Origin: Gluconacetobacter diazotrophicus PA1 5 | GTDB taxonomy: Bacteria; Pseudomonadota; Alphaproteobacteria; Acetobacterales; Acetobacteraceae | Assembly (NCBI RefSeq): GCF_000067045.1 | Contig: NC_010125.1 | Span: 274,001-338,000 of the forward strand | Direction of reading: 5' to 3' | Length of the DNA stretch: 64,000 nt | Part shown: positions 46,362 to 55,485 of the stretch, piece by piece | How positions within the stretch are numbered: the first letter of the stretch is position 1 | How the letters are laid out: each line of letters opens with the position of its first letter | Position numbers and translations under genes: made by a program | Notes under the pieces: model-generated | Told to the model about the DNA's origin: nothing | Seen by the model: only the letters and a program-made list of their open reading frames with translations | Databases searched by the model: none

Positions 46362-47864
46362 GTGGGCATCGATCAGGAACCTCCCTTCAAATCCCGTTAC
46401 GGAAACTATATCGGCGGCGAATGGACGTCCCCCGTGAAGGGCGCGTACATGAAGAACACGTCCCCGGTGGACGGGCGGGTCCTGTGCGAAGTGCCGCAAT
46501 CGACGGCCGAGGATGTCGAACTGGCGCTGGACGCGGCGCACAAGGCCTTCAAATCCTGGGCCCATACCTCGCCGGCCGAGCGGTCGCGGGTGCTGCTGAA
46601 GGCGGCGGACCGGATGGAGGCGAATCTCGACCTGCTGGCCCGGGCCGAGACCTGGGACAACGGCAAGCCGATCCGCGAGACCCTGGCGGCGGATATTCCG
46701 CTGGCCATCGACCATTTTCGCTATTTCGCCGGGTGCATCCGCGCCCAGGAAGGCGCGCTGAGCGAAATCAACGACACGACCATCGCCTATCATTTCCATG
46801 AACCGCTGGGCGTGGTCGGCCAGATCATTCCGTGGAACTTCCCGATCCTGATGGCGTCGTGGAAGCTGGCCCCCGCCCTGGTCGCCGGCAACTGCGTCGT
46901 CATGAAGCCCGCCGAAACCACCCCCGCCAGCATCCTGGTGCTGATGGAACTGATCGGCGACCTGTTCCCGGCGGGCACCCTGAACATCGTCAACGGCCTG
47001 GGCCGCGATGTCGGCGCGGCGCTGTCCACCAGTTCGCGCATCGCCAAGATCGCCTTCACCGGATCGACCCCGACCGGCAAGATGATCGCGCACGCGGCGG
47101 CGGAAAACCTGATCCCGGCCACGCTGGAACTGGGCGGCAAGTCGCCCAATATCTTCTTTGCCGACGTTATGGACCAGGACGACGATTACCTGGACAAGGC
47201 GATCGAGGGCTTCACGATGTTCGCCCTGAACCAGGGCCAGATCTGTTCCTGCCCCAGCCGCGCGCTGGTTCATGAATCGATCTACGAGCGGTTCATGGAA
47301 CGCGCCCTGCCCCGCGTGAAGGCCATCCGCCACGGCAACCCGCTGGACCCGCAGACCATGATGGGGGCCCAGAACTCCAGCATGCAGGAAAACAAGATCC
47401 TGGAATATATCGGCATCGGCAAGGACGAGGGCGCGGAACTGCTGACCGGCGGCGCCAAGCCCGACCTGGGGGCCGCGTTCAACGACGGCTTCTACGTCCA
47501 GCCGACGGTGTTCCGCGGCCATAACAAGATGCGGATTTTCCAGGAGGAAATCTTCGGGCCGGTGCTGGCCGTGACCACCTTCAAGACCGAGGAAGAGGCG
47601 CTGGCGATCGCCAACGACACGCCGTTCGGCCTGGGGTCCGGCGTGTGGTCGCGCAACGCCAACATCTGCTATCGCATGGGGCGCGGCCTGGAAGCGGGGC
47701 GGGTCTGGATCAATTGCTACCATGCCTATCCCGCGCACGCGGCGTTCGGCGGATACAAGAAGTCCGGCATCGGCCGCGAAACGCACAAGATGGTGCTGGA
47801 ACACTACCAGCAGACGAAGAACATGCTGGTCAGCTACAGCGAGAAAAAGCTCGGATTCTTCTGA
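46362..47864 (+). CDS. NAD-dependent aldehyde dehydrogenase (ExaC/AldB type)
   Basis: From GTG 46362 (GGAG upstream), 500 residues of the aldehyde dehydrogenase superfamily: [44 protein letters not shown] with the catalytic glutamate, and [14 protein letters not shown] with the catalytic cysteine, then [10 protein letters not shown] and [20 protein letters not shown]. The [11 protein letters not shown] form is typical of acetaldehyde dehydrogenases of the ExaC class. Divergent from eutB, it would convert acetaldehyde from ethanolamine, or from ethanol oxidation, to acetate. Confidence 0.9.
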   Translation: MGIDQEPPFKSRYGNYIGGEWTSPVKGAYMKNTSPVDGRVLCEVPQSTAEDVELALDAAHKAFKSWAHTSPAERSRVLLKAADRMEANLDLLARAETWDNGKPIRETLAADIPLAIDHFRYFAGCIRAQEGALSEINDTTIAYHFHEPLGVVGQIIPWNFPILMASWKLAPALVAGNCVVMKPAETTPASILVLMELIGDLFPAGTLNIVNGLGRDVGAALSTSSRIAKIAFTGSTPTGKMIAHAAAENLIPATLELGGKSPNIFFADVMDQDDDYLDKAIEGFTMFALNQGQICSCPSRALVHESIYERFMERALPRVKAIRHGNPLDPQTMMGAQNSSMQENKILEYIGIGKDEGAELLTGGAKPDLGAAFNDGFYVQPTVFRGHNKMRIFQEEIFGPVLAVTTFKTEEEALAIANDTPFGLGSGVWSRNANICYRMGRGLEAGRVWINCYHAYPAHAAFGGYKKSGIGRETHKMVLEHYQQTKNMLVSYSEKKLGFF

Positions 47865-47884
47865 GGTTTTTTCTCCTGAGCTTT

Positions 47885-47917
47885 CGGGGCGGGGCCTGCT
47901 ATGCTGCGCCCCGTTTT
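47885..47917 (+). terminator. Rho-independent terminator after aldehyde dehydrogenase
   Basis: Arms CGGGGCG and CGCCCCG with a 15-base loop, followed by TTTT, 20 bases past the stop. ndh begins only 30 bases further, so its promoter must overlap the hairpin or transcription must read through. Confidence 0.65.
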
Positions 47918-47947
47918 CCATTCTGCTGGTATGGAATTTGAAAATCG

Positions 47948-49231
47948 ATGGTGTCCAGATCCGAAATCCTGATTGTCGGCGGTGGTGTGGCCGGACTTGC
48001 CCTGGCGACGCGGCTTGGCGGGACACTGGGGAAGCAGGGCAGCGCGCGCATCACGCTTATCGATAAAAGCTTCTCGCACGTCTGGAAGCCGATGCTGCAC
48101 TGCTTCGCTGCCGGCACCGCGCAGAACGAGAACGACCGCATCAGCTTCATGTCGCAGGCCGGCGCCCATCATTTCGAGTTCTGGCCGGGCGAGGTGATTT
48201 CCCTGGATCGCGCGAAGCGGGAGGTCGTGCTTGGCCCGCTGCGGGCCTCGGACGGCAGCACCGTCCTGGAAAGCCGCACCGTGACCTATGACGCGCTGGT
48301 GCTGTCGATCGGCAGTTGCGCCAACGATTTCCGGACCCCGGGCGTCGCGGAACATTGCCTGTTCATCGACAATCTGGTGGAAGCGAACGGATTCAACGAA
48401 AAATTCCGCATGGAACTCCTGCGGGCCTATGCGACGAATGCCGAGCTGGACATCGCCATCGTCGGCGGCGGCGCCACCGGAACGCAGTTGGCCGCCGAAC
48501 TGCACAAGGCGCTCGACATCGTCGGGCTGCATGCGTTCGGCCCGACGCCGCCCAGGCTCCGGATCACCCTGCTGGAGGCCGGACCGCGCGTACTGCCCGC
48601 TTTTCCGGAGGCGGTGTCCGCCGCGGCGCAGCAGGAACTGGAGCGGATCGGCGTTTCGGTGCGCACCTCGGCCATGGTTTCGGGCGCCGACGAGACGGGA
48701 TTCAGCCTGAAGGACGGCACGCATATTCCGGCCACGCTGCGCGTCTGGGCCGCGGGCGTGAAGGCGCCGGACGTGACGAAATCCTATGGCGGCCTGTCCC
48801 TGAGCCGTTCGGGGCAGATCCTGGTCAAGCCCAATCTGCTTTCCGTCGATGACGACCGGATTTTCGCGCTGGGGGATTGTTCGTTCATCGTCGACGACCC
48901 GCTGCCGCCCACGGCACAGGTGGCCCGGCAGCAGGCGCACCATCTGGCCCGCCATCTGTCCGCGTGGATACGCGACGGGCAGGACGTCCCCGCCTGCGTG
49001 TTCCGCAACAAGGGCGCGATCGTGGCCCTGGGCAATTATAACGGCTGGGGTACGCTGCCCGGTGGAAGCGTCTTCGGTGGCGGCGTGCTGAAGGGCCTGA
49101 CGGCACGGGTGGGCCATCTGATGCTCTATCGTCAGCATCAGGTCGAACTGTACGGTTTCTTTCGCGGCCTGATGTCCTGTGTCGCGGACTGGATCGACAC
49201 TATGGTGCGGCCGTCAGTTCGTCTGGACTGA
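47948..49231 (+). CDS. ndh: Type II NADH dehydrogenase
   Basis: 427 residues, a two-dinucleotide-binding flavoprotein: ILIVGGGVAGLALATRL (FAD), DIAIVGGGATGTQLAAEL (NADH) and IFALGDCSFIVDDPLPPTAQVARQQ (C-terminal FAD/quinone site), with a C-terminal amphipathic anchor. It moves electrons from NADH to ubiquinone without proton pumping, the usual main NADH oxidase in acetic acid bacteria. The last 32 bases overlap the convergent tetR gene. Confidence 0.93.
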   Translation: MVSRSEILIVGGGVAGLALATRLGGTLGKQGSARITLIDKSFSHVWKPMLHCFAAGTAQNENDRISFMSQAGAHHFEFWPGEVISLDRAKREVVLGPLRASDGSTVLESRTVTYDALVLSIGSCANDFRTPGVAEHCLFIDNLVEANGFNEKFRMELLRAYATNAELDIAIVGGGATGTQLAAELHKALDIVGLHAFGPTPPRLRITLLEAGPRVLPAFPEAVSAAAQQELERIGVSVRTSAMVSGADETGFSLKDGTHIPATLRVWAAGVKAPDVTKSYGGLSLSRSGQILVKPNLLSVDDDRIFALGDCSFIVDDPLPPTAQVARQQAHHLARHLSAWIRDGQDVPACVFRNKGAIVALGNYNGWGTLPGGSVFGGGVLKGLTARVGHLMLYRQHQVELYGFFRGLMSCVADWIDTMVRPSVRLD

Positions 49232-49856
49232 TCCAGTCCAGATCGGCCGGGGCCAGCATCGCGGCCTGCAGTCGCATGATCCGGCGCAGGATCGGAACCA
49301 GGCGGCTGCGCCCCTTCAGCCTGATCCATTCGTCCAGCGCGGTCCGGAATGCGGCGATGCCGGATCGCGCGGCGACGCGCGCGGACAATGCCCGGTCGTC
49401 GGACGGCGCCAGTCGCTGCATCAGTGCGTCCGCGAGGCTGTCTTCCCATTGCGCGTATTTACGCAGGCTGACCGACAGCAGCGCCGGCGTGCGTTCGATC
49501 AGATAGACGCAGGCGTAGGCCTCACGCGGGGTGGGCGCGATATGCGGAACCACGGATTCGAGCGCGTGACCGAGCAGGGCCTGCGGGGGAAGGCTGGCGG
49601 GGCATGCGGCGACGCTGCGTGCCAGGACGTCCGTCATCTGCTGCGTCCATGCCGTCACGATGTCGGCCTTGGTCGGGAAATAGCGAAACAGCGTGCGCCG
49701 TGCGATTCCGGCGGTCTGCGCGATTTCATCGACCGTGGTTTCTTCAAAACCTTTCGTGGAAAGCAGGGACATTGCCGCGTTGATGAGCGAGGCGCGCGTT
49801 TCGACGCGGCGCTGCTCTCGGCGGGACAGGACGGATTGAGGCGATGCAGACGACAC
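49200..49856 (-). CDS. TetR-family transcriptional regulator
   Basis: About 218 residues from GTG 49856. N-terminal helix-turn-helix: LINAAMSLLSTKGFEETTVD and IAQTAGIARRTLFRYFPTKA. The C-terminal ligand domain is not informative. A longer start at GTG 49910 is possible; the shorter one has GAGAAAG at the right distance. The target is unknown; the convergent neighbour is ndh. Confidence 0.85.
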   Translation of the reverse strand: MSSASPQSVLSRREQRRVETRASLINAAMSLLSTKGFEETTVDEIAQTAGIARRTLFRYFPTKADIVTAWTQQMTDVLARSVAACPASLPPQALLGHALESVVPHIAPTPREAYACVYLIERTPALLSVSLRKYAQWEDSLADALMQRLAPSDDRALSARVAARSGIAAFRTALDEWIRLKGRSRLVPILRRIMRLQAAMLAPADLDWISPDELTAAP

Positions 49857-49971
49857 GGCAGGCTTTCTCAAATGGATTTCGGCAGGATAGTCCAGAAGGA
49901 CGATCCCCACACCTGCCGCCAGTAAAGAATTGATCGTCCGATCCTTGTTCCTTCTTTCAAAAAAGAACAGG

Positions 49972-50028
49972 GCGCCGTTTCAAATACCCCATTGCCGGGC
50001 GCGTGGCCCGGATCGTCAGAAACGGCGC
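49972..50028. terminator. Long hairpin, original terminator of the SPFH gene
   Basis: Arms GCGCCGTTTC and GAAACGGCGC enclose an inner CCGGGC / GGCCCGG stem. If the IS630 copy B is removed, the SPFH reading frame would end at a TGA beside the GAAACGGCGC arm, so the hairpin is its natural terminator, now about 1.1 kb from the gene. Confidence 0.55.
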
Positions 50029-50049
50029 TTTTGAAAGCCTGGAACCCTA

Positions 50050-51100
50050 GAGCGTGATGATTTCGGTCTGAATCGGAATATGGGTACCCAGATTGCCGAA
50101 AATCTGATTCAACATGCTGTCTGGATTGGAGGCCAGCATGGATGGCGCGTCCTTATTCGATGGATCTTCGCGACCGGGTTGTGGCAGCCGTGGAGACAGA
50201 CGGCCTCTCCTGCCACGAGGCCGCGAAGCGCTACGGTGTAGCACCCAGCACCGCGATCCGGTGGATGCAGAGCTTTCGGCGGACCGGCAGCGTTTCCCCT
50301 GGCCAGATGGGCGGCCACAAGCCGAAACGGCTGACGGGTGCGCATCGGGAATGGCTGATCGAGCGTTGCAAGGCGGGGGGCTTTACCCTGCGGGGCTTGG
50401 TCGCAGAACTTGCCGGGCGCGGGCTCAGGGTCGATTATCGCTCTGTGTGGGTCTTCGTCCACGACGAGGGGCTCAGCTTCAAAAAAAACACTCGTCGCAG
50501 CCGAACAGGACCGTCCTGATGTCGCCCGACACCGGGCGCGATGGCAAAAATACCAACACCTCATAGATCCCGCCCGCCTGGTGTTCATCGATGAAACCTG
50601 GACCAAAACCAATATGGCGCCGCTACGCGGCTGGGCGCCGCGTGGCGAACGGCTCCGGGCCAAAGTGCCTTGGGGTCATTGGAACACCATGACCTTTATT
50701 GCCGCCCTGCGGGTCGATCGGATCGATGCGCCGTGGCTGCTCGATGGTCCGATCAACGGCGAAAGCTTCCGCATCTACGTCGAGAATGAACTCGTGCCGA
50801 CGCTCAGGCCTGGTGACATCGTGATCGCTGACAACCTCGGCAGCCACAAAAACAAGGCAGCACGCGCAGCCATCCGACAGGTCGGCGCGCGCCTGATCCT
50901 CCTGCCAAAATACTCCCCAGACCTGAATCCCATTGAACAGGTCTTTGCCAAGCTCAAGCACCTGCTCCGCAAGGCCGCGGCTCGAAGCCGCGACGCAGTC
51001 AGTTCAACCATCGGCGAACTCCTGCGCAGCTACGCTCCCAGCGAATGCGCCAATTATTTCATAAACTCAGGATATGGACCAACCTAAAATCATCACGCTC
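50050..51100 (+). mobile_element. IS630-family insertion sequence, copy B
   Basis: 1051 bp with inverted ends GAGCGTGATGATTT, flanked by TA at 50048-50049 and 51101-51102. Apart from the block near the slip site it matches copy A (33544-34603), which lies in the opposite orientation. The right end has replaced the last few codons of the SPFH gene. Confidence 0.93.
50142..51087 (+). CDS. IS630 transposase, copy B, two overlapping frames
   Basis: The first frame (50142-50519) is the helix-turn-helix half. The second frame continues KKTLVAAEQDRPDVARHRAR and carries the DDE residues in FIDETW, VIADNLGSH and NPIEQVF to the stop at 51087. They overlap at eight A (50481-50488), where a plus-one or minus-two slip is needed to read the second frame. 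Compared with copy A it has GGGCTC (50469-50474) before AGCTTC and so encodes HDEGLSFKK. Confidence 0.87.
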
Positions 51101-52013
51101 TAATCCCCATGGACATGTTCAGCATCGGCATGGGCTGCGAGCCCAGGATGGTGCTCGGCAGCTTCCCGTCCCACCGTTTCGCCTGCGTATAGGACACGTA
51201 TTCCGGGCTGGCCCCCAGCGCCGCCGCCTGGGCCCTGATCGCGTCGGCCTCGGCCTCGCCCTTGATTCGGGTTGCGGCGGCTTCGGCTTCGGATCGCGCC
51301 TTGATCGACCGGGCCTCGCCCTCGGCGCCCGCCACGGCGGCGTCGGCGTTGGCGCGGGCGGCGATCTGCTGGCGCTCGGCGTCGATGAGGGCCTTCTGGC
51401 GCAACTGCTCGGACCGCGTGACCTCGGCCTTTGCCTTGGTCATCATGTCGATCGCGTTGCGAAAGGCGGCGGTATAGTCCAGGTCGGTAATCTGGACCTC
51501 CGACACCTCGATGCCGTACAGCGCCATGGCCTGCGCCGCGACGTCGCTCTTGATCTCGCCCTCGATCTGGGCGCGCGACCGCGGCACGTCGGCCACCTGC
51601 CGCTTGCCGAACGCCGACTTCATCCGGTCGTTCGCCAGGGTATAGATCCGGCGTTCGTAGTACGGCACATGCTCGTACAGGTTCCGCACGTCGGAATCCG
51701 GAACGGCGAACTGCACCAGCATGGTCACGTCCACACCCTGGTTGTCGGCGGTGAAGACCTCGGATTTCTGGATTTCGACCTGCTGGATCGCGGTACTGTA
51801 TTCCGTCACGCTCTCGATCCAGGGCAGCTTGAAGTGCAGTCCCGGCCCCGCCGTGCGCGACACCGCGCCGAAGCGCGTCACGACGCCGATATTCTTCTGG
51901 TCGATCGTATAACCGGACCCGGACAGCAGAGAAAGGATGACAAGACCGCCGATCGCGATGACGCCATAGCGGGCCAGCGACTTCGGGCTGGCGGCATAGT
52001 TCTGGAATACCAT
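51093..52013 (-). CDS. SPFH/prohibitin-family membrane protein (HflC-like)
   Basis: About 306 residues from ATG 52013. One N-terminal membrane span (LARYGVIAIGGLVILSLL), an SPFH domain (TIDQKNIGVVTRFGAVSRTA, GPGLHFKLPWIESV) and a long Ala/Glu/Arg-rich coiled coil (AERQQIAARANADAAVAGAE). Such proteins form large membrane microdomain or HflKC-type assemblies. The final codons (RA, stop) come from IS630 copy B; without it the protein would end in about eight more residues, so function is probably kept. Confidence 0.85.
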   Translation of the reverse strand: MVFQNYAASPKSLARYGVIAIGGLVILSLLSGSGYTIDQKNIGVVTRFGAVSRTAGPGLHFKLPWIESVTEYSTAIQQVEIQKSEVFTADNQGVDVTMLVQFAVPDSDVRNLYEHVPYYERRIYTLANDRMKSAFGKRQVADVPRSRAQIEGEIKSDVAAQAMALYGIEVSEVQITDLDYTAAFRNAIDMMTKAKAEVTRSEQLRQKALIDAERQQIAARANADAAVAGAEGEARSIKARSEAEAAATRIKGEAEADAIRAQAAALGASPEYVSYTQAKRWDGKLPSTILGSQPMPMLNMSMGIRA

Positions 52014-52125
52014 GACGATACGATATCTATTATTGTTCCTCCCGGCAATCGGGGGCACGCGGCGCCCTTTACAGGCGCAGATGCGCTCTCTAGGAGAGGC
52101 TCCGCCCGTTTCCCCTTTCGTTCGA

Positions 52126-52759
52126 ATGGCCGACATGCCCAGCCCGCCCTCCGCTGACAGGAACCCTCTCCGGCACTCGGTGTTCGAGGACGCCTATGCG
52201 CTGGTCATCGGCTGTTCGCTGATCGTCCTCGGCCTGGCCTGCCTGCATCGCGCGGGGCTGGTCACGGGCGGCGTGGCCGGCGTGGCGCTGCTGCTGTCCT
52301 ATGTCCTGCCGCTGTCGGCGGGCATGCTGTTCACGCTGATCAACATTCCCTTCCTGCTGTTCGCATCACGGACGATGGGCATCGCCTTCACGGTGAAGAC
52401 GCTGCTGGTCAGCAGCAGCATCACGCTGTTTTCACTGGTCTTTCCCCACATCATGGGACTCAGCTTCATCGACCCGCTCTGGGCGGCGTTCTTCGGCGGC
52501 ACCACGATCGGCATGGGTATCCTGTCGCTGGCGCGGCACCAGGCGGGCGTGGGCGGCACGGGCGTCGTCACGCTGTGGCTGTACAAGACAAGGGGCTGGA
52601 ACGTCGGCAAGGCCCAGTTGACCATCGATGTCGGAATCCTGCTGGTGTCGCTGCTGGCGATCGACGTGAGGCATGTCCTGCTGTCGGCCGTCAGCGCCGT
52701 CGCGATCAGCGGCGTGGTCGCGACCTTCCACACCGGGCGCGTACTACACGGGCTATTAG
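52126..52759 (+). CDS. YitT-family membrane protein, frameshift at the last codons
   Basis: About 210 residues with five to six membrane spans: SLIVLGLACLHRAGLVTGGV and GVALLLSYVLPLSAGMLFTL near the start, LIDPLWAAFFGGTTIG-like and GGTGVVTLWLYKTRGWNVGK later. Family members of this short type end in a motif like PGRYxTGY. That ending (tyrosine, tyrosine, Thr-Gly-Tyr, TAG 52757-52759) is present one frame off, after a small indel near 52735-52745. As written the frame runs on into the repeat element to 52995. The start (52126 or 52135) is uncertain. Confidence 0.7.
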
Positions 52760-52926
52760 AGGCTGTCAAAAGCCCTGATGCCGGCGATCCGACGCGCGTT
52801 CCCTGTGCTCCGATTCGGTCTCGGCCCGTCAGGCCGCTCCGCTTCGGTGCTCGGGAACACACGCCGGGCGCGGCCCTTCGGGCGCATCTCGCTCGGTCAA
52901 TCGTTCAGGGCTTTTGGAACAGCCTC
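52759..52926. repeat. Interspersed palindromic repeat, copy 2 (168 bp)
   Basis: Begins GAGGCTGTCAAAAGCCCTGA and ends TCAGGGCTTTTGGAACAGCC followed by TC, near-perfect inverted ends. The interior matches copy 1 at 16824-16981 over most of its length with scattered differences. It abuts the natural stop codon of the yitT-like gene. Confidence 0.75.
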
Positions 52927-52991
52927 CGAACCCCCGCCCGAAACTTTCCCCGCTGCCGGCGTGTTGGAGGTGCGCGGAAGGGGAGGGCAGG

Positions 52992-53408
52992 ATGACGCAG
53001 CCACCATCCCGGAACGAACCGGACATGACGGCCGACGAACGCCACGCGCTGGCCGCCGCGATTGATGCGTATCTCGATACCGACAAGCCCGGCATGGGGA
53101 TGTACGGCCTGCTGGATCGCGCCGGGGACGCCGCGGTGTACGACCAGGTACGGGGCTGGGGCTGCCAGCCCCACCCGGCGGAGACGAGCGCCGCCATGAT
53201 CGCCCGGCTGATCCCGCCCGAGGACCTGGCGCACCTCGCCGCGGCGGCGGGCGTTTCGGAGCAGGCGGTGGTCCGGTACCTGCTGGTCCATCTGCCCCGT
53301 GCGGTGCGCGGCTTCGTCCTGGCCCTGCCGATGCGGCGCCCCGCGGACATCCAGGGCCGCGCCCGGCAGCATTTCCCCTGCATCGCGACCAGCGGGGTGA
53401 AGGGCTAG
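52992..53408 (+). CDS. Small protein, possibly YidB/DUF937-like
   Basis: 138 residues from ATG 52992 (GGGAGGGCAGG upstream); a second ATG at 53025 is possible. The segment VYDQVRGWGCQPHPAETSAA followed by LAHLAAAAGVSEQAVVRYLL resembles the C-terminal half of YidB/DUF937 proteins, but the match is by eye and tentative. No signal peptide or membrane span. It follows the repeat and precedes a LacI regulator. Confidence 0.5.
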   Translation: MTQPPSRNEPDMTADERHALAAAIDAYLDTDKPGMGMYGLLDRAGDAAVYDQVRGWGCQPHPAETSAAMIARLIPPEDLAHLAAAAGVSEQAVVRYLLVHLPRAVRGFVLALPMRRPADIQGRARQHFPCIATSGVKG

Positions 53409-53503
53409 GCAGGACCATGCCCTACTGGCTCCGGCGCATGAACCCATTGTAGCATGCCGGCTTCCGGCCGGGCGATCCGGCCATGGGGCGGTTGGAGGAT
53501 CCG

Positions 53504-54562
53504 GTGTCGGCCAAGCCTACCATTCTGGACGTGGCGCGCGTGGCGGGCGTGTCGAAATCGACGGTTTCCCTGGTCCTTCAGAAGAACCCGATCGTCAGCG
53601 AAGGCGCCCGCAGCCGGGTCCTGGCCGCCATCCGGCAGGTCGGGTACGTCTATAACCGGAATGCGGCCAACCTGCGCCAGTCCCGTTCGAACGCGATCGG
53701 GATCGTCGTCAATGACGTGACCAACAGCTTCTTCGCCGAGATGGCGGTCGGCATGGACATGATCGTGCAGTCGGCCGGCTTCGTGCAGTTGATGGCCCAT
53801 ACGGGCGAGAGCGTGGAACGCCAGGCCGAGGTCCTGTCCGCGATGCTCGAACACGGTGTCTCGGGGATCATCCTGTCGCCCGCGCGCGGCACGCGCGCCG
53901 CCGACCTGAAGGCCCATATGGCGGGGCCGGTCCCGATCGTCCTTGCGGTCCGGGACCTTCCCGGCCTCAGGGCAACCACCGTCGTCGCCGACAATCGGGC
54001 CGGCAGCCACGAGGCCGCGCGCCATCTCATCGGCCTCGGCCACTGCCGCATCGCCTGGCTGGGCGGCTTTCCGGATACGTCGGTCTACCAGACGCGCCTG
54101 TCCGGCCTGCGCGATGCGATGGCGGAGGCCGGCCTGCTGTTCGAGGAGGCGTATGCCGTCGAAAGCAACGCCTCGCGGCCGGGTGGGGTCCAGGCCATGG
54201 GGCGCCTGCTGGACATGCCGGGTCATCCGATGGCCTGCATGTGCGTCAATGACGCGGTGGCGTTCGGGGCCTGCGACGGGCTGCGCGGCGCCGGACTGGA
54301 ACCGGGGCGGGATTTCGCGATCGTCGGGTTCGACGACGTCATGGGCGCGCGGACGGCCGTCCCGGCGTTGACGACCGTCGCAACGGACCCCGAGGCGGTC
54401 GGCCGGCGCACGGCGCAGATCCTTCTGCACCGCATCAGTTCCGGCGACGTCCGGCCCGAGACGATCACGACACCGGCACGGCTGGTCGTGCGCGCCAGTT
54501 GTGGCGAGCCCTGGTCGGCCGGACCGGTCGCGGCGGCAGGCGCCGTCCCCGAAATGCGCTGA
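53504..54562 (+). CDS. LacI-family transcriptional regulator
   Basis: 352 residues from GTG 53504 (TTGGAGGATCC upstream). LacI helix-turn-helix and hinge: TILDVARVAGVSKSTVSLVL, VGYVYNRNAANLRQSRS; then the periplasmic-binding-like core with IGIVVNDVTNSFFAEM, HEAARHLIGLGHCRIAWLGG and FAIVGFDDVMGARTAVPALT. It heads a same-strand run with enoyl-CoA hydratase, GMC oxidoreductase and a sugar-binding protein, and probably controls it in response to a carbohydrate or polyol. Confidence 0.92.
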   Translation: MSAKPTILDVARVAGVSKSTVSLVLQKNPIVSEGARSRVLAAIRQVGYVYNRNAANLRQSRSNAIGIVVNDVTNSFFAEMAVGMDMIVQSAGFVQLMAHTGESVERQAEVLSAMLEHGVSGIILSPARGTRAADLKAHMAGPVPIVLAVRDLPGLRATTVVADNRAGSHEAARHLIGLGHCRIAWLGGFPDTSVYQTRLSGLRDAMAEAGLLFEEAYAVESNASRPGGVQAMGRLLDMPGHPMACMCVNDAVAFGACDGLRGAGLEPGRDFAIVGFDDVMGARTAVPALTTVATDPEAVGRRTAQILLHRISSGDVRPETITTPARLVVRASCGEPWSAGPVAAAGAVPEMR

Positions 54563-54630
54563 ACCGACGCGGCTCTGGAACCTTCCAATTAGAAAAAAGG
54601 CAAAACAAGAGCGGACCGGAGAGTCGCCCG

Positions 54631-55413
54631 ATGCCTGACGGAACGGTGAAGGTTTCGATCGCGGGGCCTGTCGCCACCGTCACCCTGGCGCGTCCGGCCC
54701 GGCGCAACGCGCTCGACCTCGGCATGCTGGACGCGCTGTTCCATGCCTGCGACGAGGTCGATGGTGCCCCGCACGTCCGTGCCGCCATCCTGACGGGTGA
54801 GGGGGACGCGTTCTGCGCGGGGGGCGACATCCATGCCTGGGGCGGAATGGGCCCCGGCGATTTCGGCCATAACTGGGTGCGGCATGGCCATCGCGTCTTC
54901 GATCGCCTTGCGACGCTGCGGATGCCGCTGATTGCCGCGATCAACGGCCACGCCCTGGGCGGCGGCCTGGAGATCGCGGCCACCGCCGATATCCGCATCG
55001 CCGAGACGCATGTCCGCGTCGGCCTTCCGGAGGCCAGTCTGGGCATGGTGCCGGGATGGTCGGGTACCCAGCGCCTTGTCAGGCGCCTGGGGGCGCAGGT
55101 CGTGCGCCGGATGGCGCTGGGCGGCGAGGTCCTCACGGCCGGCGAGGCGCGCGACCTGGGCATTTTCGACAGCGTCGTGGCCACGGGGACCGCCCTGCCG
55201 GCCGCGCAACAGGCGGCCGACCGGATCGTCGGGCGTGCGCCGGGCGCGACCGAGGCGATCAAGCTCATGATTTCGATCGCCGAGGGCGAGGACCGGGGGG
55301 CCGCCGTCGATGCGCTGGCGGCGATCGCCGTTTCGGGCCGCCCCGACATGACGGAAGGGGTGACCGCGTTCCGTGAAAAGCGCGCGCCGCGATTCAGGGG
55401 CGGCTGGTCGTGA
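54631..55413 (+). CDS. Enoyl-CoA hydratase/isomerase family protein
   Basis: 260 residues of the crotonase fold. The oxyanion loop is FCAGGDIHAWG, and the catalytic region is NGHALGGGLEIAATADIRIA and VGLPEASLGMVPGWSGTQRL, with glutamates where hydratases have them (GLE and LPE). It would hydrate or isomerise an acyl-CoA. The partner genes are a GMC oxidoreductase and a sugar-binding protein, an unusual combination, so the actual substrate is open. Confidence 0.87.
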   Translation: MPDGTVKVSIAGPVATVTLARPARRNALDLGMLDALFHACDEVDGAPHVRAAILTGEGDAFCAGGDIHAWGGMGPGDFGHNWVRHGHRVFDRLATLRMPLIAAINGHALGGGLEIAATADIRIAETHVRVGLPEASLGMVPGWSGTQRLVRRLGAQVVRRMALGGEVLTAGEARDLGIFDSVVATGTALPAAQQAADRIVGRAPGATEAIKLMISIAEGEDRGAAVDALAAIAVSGRPDMTEGVTAFREKRAPRFRGGWS

Positions 55414-55485
55414 CCACACGACGGATGGCCAGGCCCTGAGGGGCACGCGACCCGACCCTGCTGCAATCCGCTCCGGGAGAAAGAC

